The notes below the pieces were generated by a model. That model worked only from the letters and a program-made list of their open reading frames with translations. It was not told where the DNA came from and did no database searches. The translations under genes and the position numbers were made by a program. Below are positions 5,933 through 5,979 of a DNA stretch of 5,979 bases, piece after piece. The stretch spans positions 1 to 5,979 of the forward strand of contig USKN01000116.1 in NCBI GenBank assembly GCA_900555295.1, written 5' to 3'. The stretch is from an uncultured Eubacteriales bacterium (GTDB lineage Bacteria > Bacillota > Clostridia > UMGS1810). Positions within the stretch are counted from its first letter, which is position 1. The number at the start of each line of letters is the position of its first letter.

Positions 5933-5979
5933 ATGAAAAACGAAATAAACGGTAATAACTATAAAAATTCCGCGGCAGG
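5933..5979 (+). CDS. Start of a divergent gene, cut by the window edge
   Basis: An ATG at 5933 follows AAAGAGGTG (ends 5927) by five bases, a strong ribosome binding site sharing the 12-base core AAAGAGGTGTTT with that of the AraC gene. The frame is open to the edge and gives MKNEINGNNYKNSAA, a hydrophilic start too short to assign to a family. It is transcribed away from queT; the 190 bases between them hold both promoter regions. TACTAT at 5911-5916 is a possible -10, without a convincing -35. Confidence 0.65.
   Translation, partial: MKNEINGNNYKNSAA

Overview
The window looks like a chromosomal piece of an A+T-rich Gram-positive anaerobe, most likely a member of Clostridia (Bacillota). The basis is the strongly A+T-rich sequence, GGAGG-type ribosome binding sites, a Firmicutes-style HisRS with a cysteine-rich insertion, and a QueT transporter behind a preQ1-type leader. 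Gut origin is only a guess, from the glycosidase plus AraC regulator pair. No mobile element, CRISPR array, tRNA or rRNA was seen.

Layout. Five complete genes lie on the minus strand, and one gene of which only the first 15 codons are present starts at the right edge on the plus strand. Read in the direction of minus-strand transcription, from right to left: an extended -10 promoter (about 5818-5846); a compact preQ1-I riboswitch candidate (5753-5794) that runs into the ribosome binding site of queT (5254-5742); a small two-helix membrane protein of unknown function (4949-5209); hisS (3693-4952); and an intrinsic terminator (3630-3673). A separate unit follows: a candidate promoter (3551-3579), a cytoplasmic family-2 glycoside hydrolase of the beta-mannosidase type (1040-3514), and an AraC-family regulator (64-924) with its own extended -10 promoter and a 3 x 9-bp tandem repeat upstream. 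No terminator was found between the hydrolase and the regulator. Positions 1-63, downstream of the regulator, hold no gene and only a weak interrupted inverted repeat (2-12 with 46-56).

How the genes may work together. The first unit is the more interesting one. QueT imports a queuosine precursor, and queuosine replaces G34 in the tRNAs for His, Asn, Asp and Tyr. HisRS charges one of those tRNAs. Placing hisS downstream of queT under one preQ1-responsive leader, with overlapping or closely spaced genes and one terminator, suggests a link between wobble-base modification supply and histidyl-tRNA charging. The small membrane protein between them is an uncharacterised partner candidate. The second unit reads as a small glycan-use locus: an intracellular exo-glycosidase with a neighbouring AraC regulator. 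Its transporter is not in the window.

Two start sites were moved inward from the longest reading frame because of ribosome binding sites: the AraC regulator begins at 924 (ATG) rather than 933 (GTG), and the small membrane protein at 5209 rather than 5257.
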